A DNA stretch of 64,000 nt from Pachypanchax playfairii (Eukaryota; Chordata; Actinopteri; Cyprinodontiformes; Aplocheilidae): contig SSNP01000430.1 of NCBI GenBank assembly GCA_006937955.1, positions 8,808 through 72,807 of the forward strand, given 5' to 3'. Under the pieces are notes generated by a model. It was not told the DNA's origin, ran no database searches, and saw only the letters and a program-made list of their open reading frames with translations. Shown one piece after another: positions 35,601-38,491 of the stretch (position 1 is its first letter; each line of letters begins with the position of its first letter). The translations under genes and the position numbers were made by a program.

Positions 35601-38453
35601 TATTAAAGTACGCCTACAAAAAAAATAATAGATTTTTTTTTTATTATCTAAAATTATTAACAATAGTGACATCTTTGGTGTTTCGGGTCAAAACGGACCT
35701 GCATAGATAAATGGTAGGATAAAGACAACAAGTCAATTTTTTTTCAATAAAACCAACTTTTATTTAACCATACAAATTAACCAAACAATTTAACCATAAA
35801 ATGAACAATGATAAACAACACTGTGTGTGTGGTTGTGTGCGCGCGCATGCACCTGCATTGACCATAAACTGAACATTGAAAATAATATGGTGTTAGCGCA
35901 GGTATATTGTTCTGAATTAACCATAATCTAAACAATGGAAACAATGAAAACAAACCATAATTTGAACAGTGTGTGCGTGTGTGTGTGTGTGTGTGTGTGG
36001 GTTTGTATTTCTGACCTCCTGGGGACCCGTTTCCTGACTTTTACTATCTTTCTGGGGTCCGAGGGTTCTTGTGGGGACCGAAGCCTGGTCCCCATGGGGG
36101 GGACACCCCTTTTTAGGGTTAGGGGTTAGGTTTATAGGTATGGTGTGAATAGAGTTTTAGTTAGTCTTAGGCTTAGTTATAGATCAGTAATGGTTAAGGT
36201 TAGGAAAAGGGTTTGGGTTAGGTATAAATCTAGTTACTAAAATCAATGGAAGTCAATGGACGGTCCCCATAAGGATAACAAAACACACTTGTGGGTGTGT
36301 GTGTGGGTTTGTATTTCTGACCTCCTGGGGACCCGTTTCCTGACTTTTACTATCTTTCTGGGGTCCGAGGGTTCTTGTGGGGACCGAAGCCTGGTCCCCA
36401 TGAGGGGGACTCCCCTTTTTAGGGTTAGGGGTTAGGTTTATAGGTATGGTGTGAATAGAGTTTTAGTTAGTCTTAGGCTTAGTTATAGATCAGTAATGGT
36501 TAAGGTTAGGAAAAGGGTTTGGGTTAGGTATAAATCTAGTTACTAAAATCAATGGAAGTCAATGGACGGTCCCCATAAGGATAACAAAACACACTTGTGT
36601 GTGTGTGTGTGTGTGTGGGTTTGTATTTCTGACCTCCTGGGGACCCGTTTCCTGACTTTTACTATCTTTCTGGGGTCCGAGGGTTCTTGTGGGGACCGAA
36701 GCCTGGTCCCCATGGGGGGGACACCCCTTTTTAGGGTTAGGGGTTAGGTTTATAGGTATGGTGTGAATAGAGTTTTAGTTAGTCTTAGGGTTAGTTATAG
36801 ATCAGTAATGGTTAAGGTTAGGAAAAGGATTTGGGTTAGCTATAAATGTAGTTACTAAAATCAATGGAAGTCAATGGACGGTCCCCATAAGGATAACAAA
36901 ACACACTTGTGTGTGTGTGTGTGTCCGTCCATGTCCATGTCTGTCTCTGTGTGTGTTCAAATGCATGAATCACAGTATTTAATGGTTACCATGCACTCCT
37001 TGCAAATTATTTTCTTGCATGTGTGGCAAGTGGTGTTGGATTTCCTGTCCTTGTTGGTGTGGACTGACACCTCTTTCTCTTCCTCCTGGAATCTCCTCCC
37101 TGGTTCTTATCAGAGGATGAGGGTGTCCTGACTCACTATCCCATAAGCTGGCCGTAGCTTCATTACAGGATCCGTATACCCCCGCAAGAAGCAACAGTCC
37201 CATGTCGGTATCGAGCTGTGTTTTGTCCATCTCTGTCCAGCTATCACCAAACACTCTTCTTCCTTCCATGTTGGTCATCTCAAGTAGGATATTCCGAATA
37301 GCTCATGGAAAGAACAGTTCAAATGCTGACTTGATGTCTTGGCCGTGTGACACAGCATATCTAGTAGGCCCTGGAGTCATTCTGAGGATGTTCTCTGTCG
37401 GTGACCTGGATTGGGTTTGAAGAGGACTTGATAACCATGAAATGTCACCTTTTCTTGACTTGAAAACCTCTTTTTGATCATCTATGAGATCTGGGTCCTC
37501 CTCATCGGATGTTTGGTCTTGTTCAGAGTCATACTGAACGTCATCCTCATCCTCAGACACATCCTCCTCAGCTTCACTTTGCCCTCTATCCTCAGGATCA
37601 CCATCATTACCAAAGATATGATCCAGTGCCTCATGTTTTGCTCATGTTGACTGATGCTCCTACAGAATTCAACTGATAGTATCCCACCCAAACCCTCTTT
37701 ATATGTGCCAATGTTTATAAACAATGTATCAATATGCTGCAAGAAAGTTTAGGTTCACGTGGGGGGTGGTGTGTGTGCACCTGTATGCATGTGTTTCTGT
37801 GGGGCTCTGTGCCTGTGCATATGAAAGAGGCCTGTGTGTGTGTGTGTGTGTGTGGGTTTGTATTTCTGACCTCCTGGGGACCCGTTTCCTGACTTTTACT
37901 ATCTTTCTGGGGTCCGAGGGTTCTTGTGGGGACTGAAGCCTGGTCCCCATGGGGGGGACTCCCCTTTTTAGGGTTAGGGGTTAGGTTTATAGGTATGGTG
38001 TGAATAGAGTTTTAGTTAGTCTTAGGGTTAGTTATAGATCAGTAATGGTTAAGGTTAGGAAAAGGGTTTGGGTTAGGTATAAATCTAGTTACTAAAATCA
38101 ATGGAAGTCAATGGACGGTCCCCATAAGGATAACAAAACACACTTGTGTGTGTGTGTGTGTGTGGGTTTGTATTTCTGACCTCCTGGGGACCCGTTTCCT
38201 GACTTTTACTATCTTTCTGGGGTCCGAGGGTTCTTGTGGGGACTGAAGCCTGGTCCCCATGGGGGGGACTCCCCTTTTTAGGGTTAGGGGTTAGGTTTAT
38301 AGGTATGGTGTGAATAGAGTTTTAGTTAGTCTTAGGGTTAGTTATAGATCAGTAATGGTTAAGGTTAGGAAAAGGGTTTGGGTTAGGTATAAATCTAGTT
38401 ACTAAAATCAATGGAAGTCAATGGACGGTCCCCATAAGGATAACAAAACACAC

Positions 38454-38491
<38 letters not shown>

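Noticed and set aside
35935..37936. Small frames such as those containing CVCVCVWVCISDLLGT
   Set aside because: They repeat once per satellite unit and read through the GT runs.
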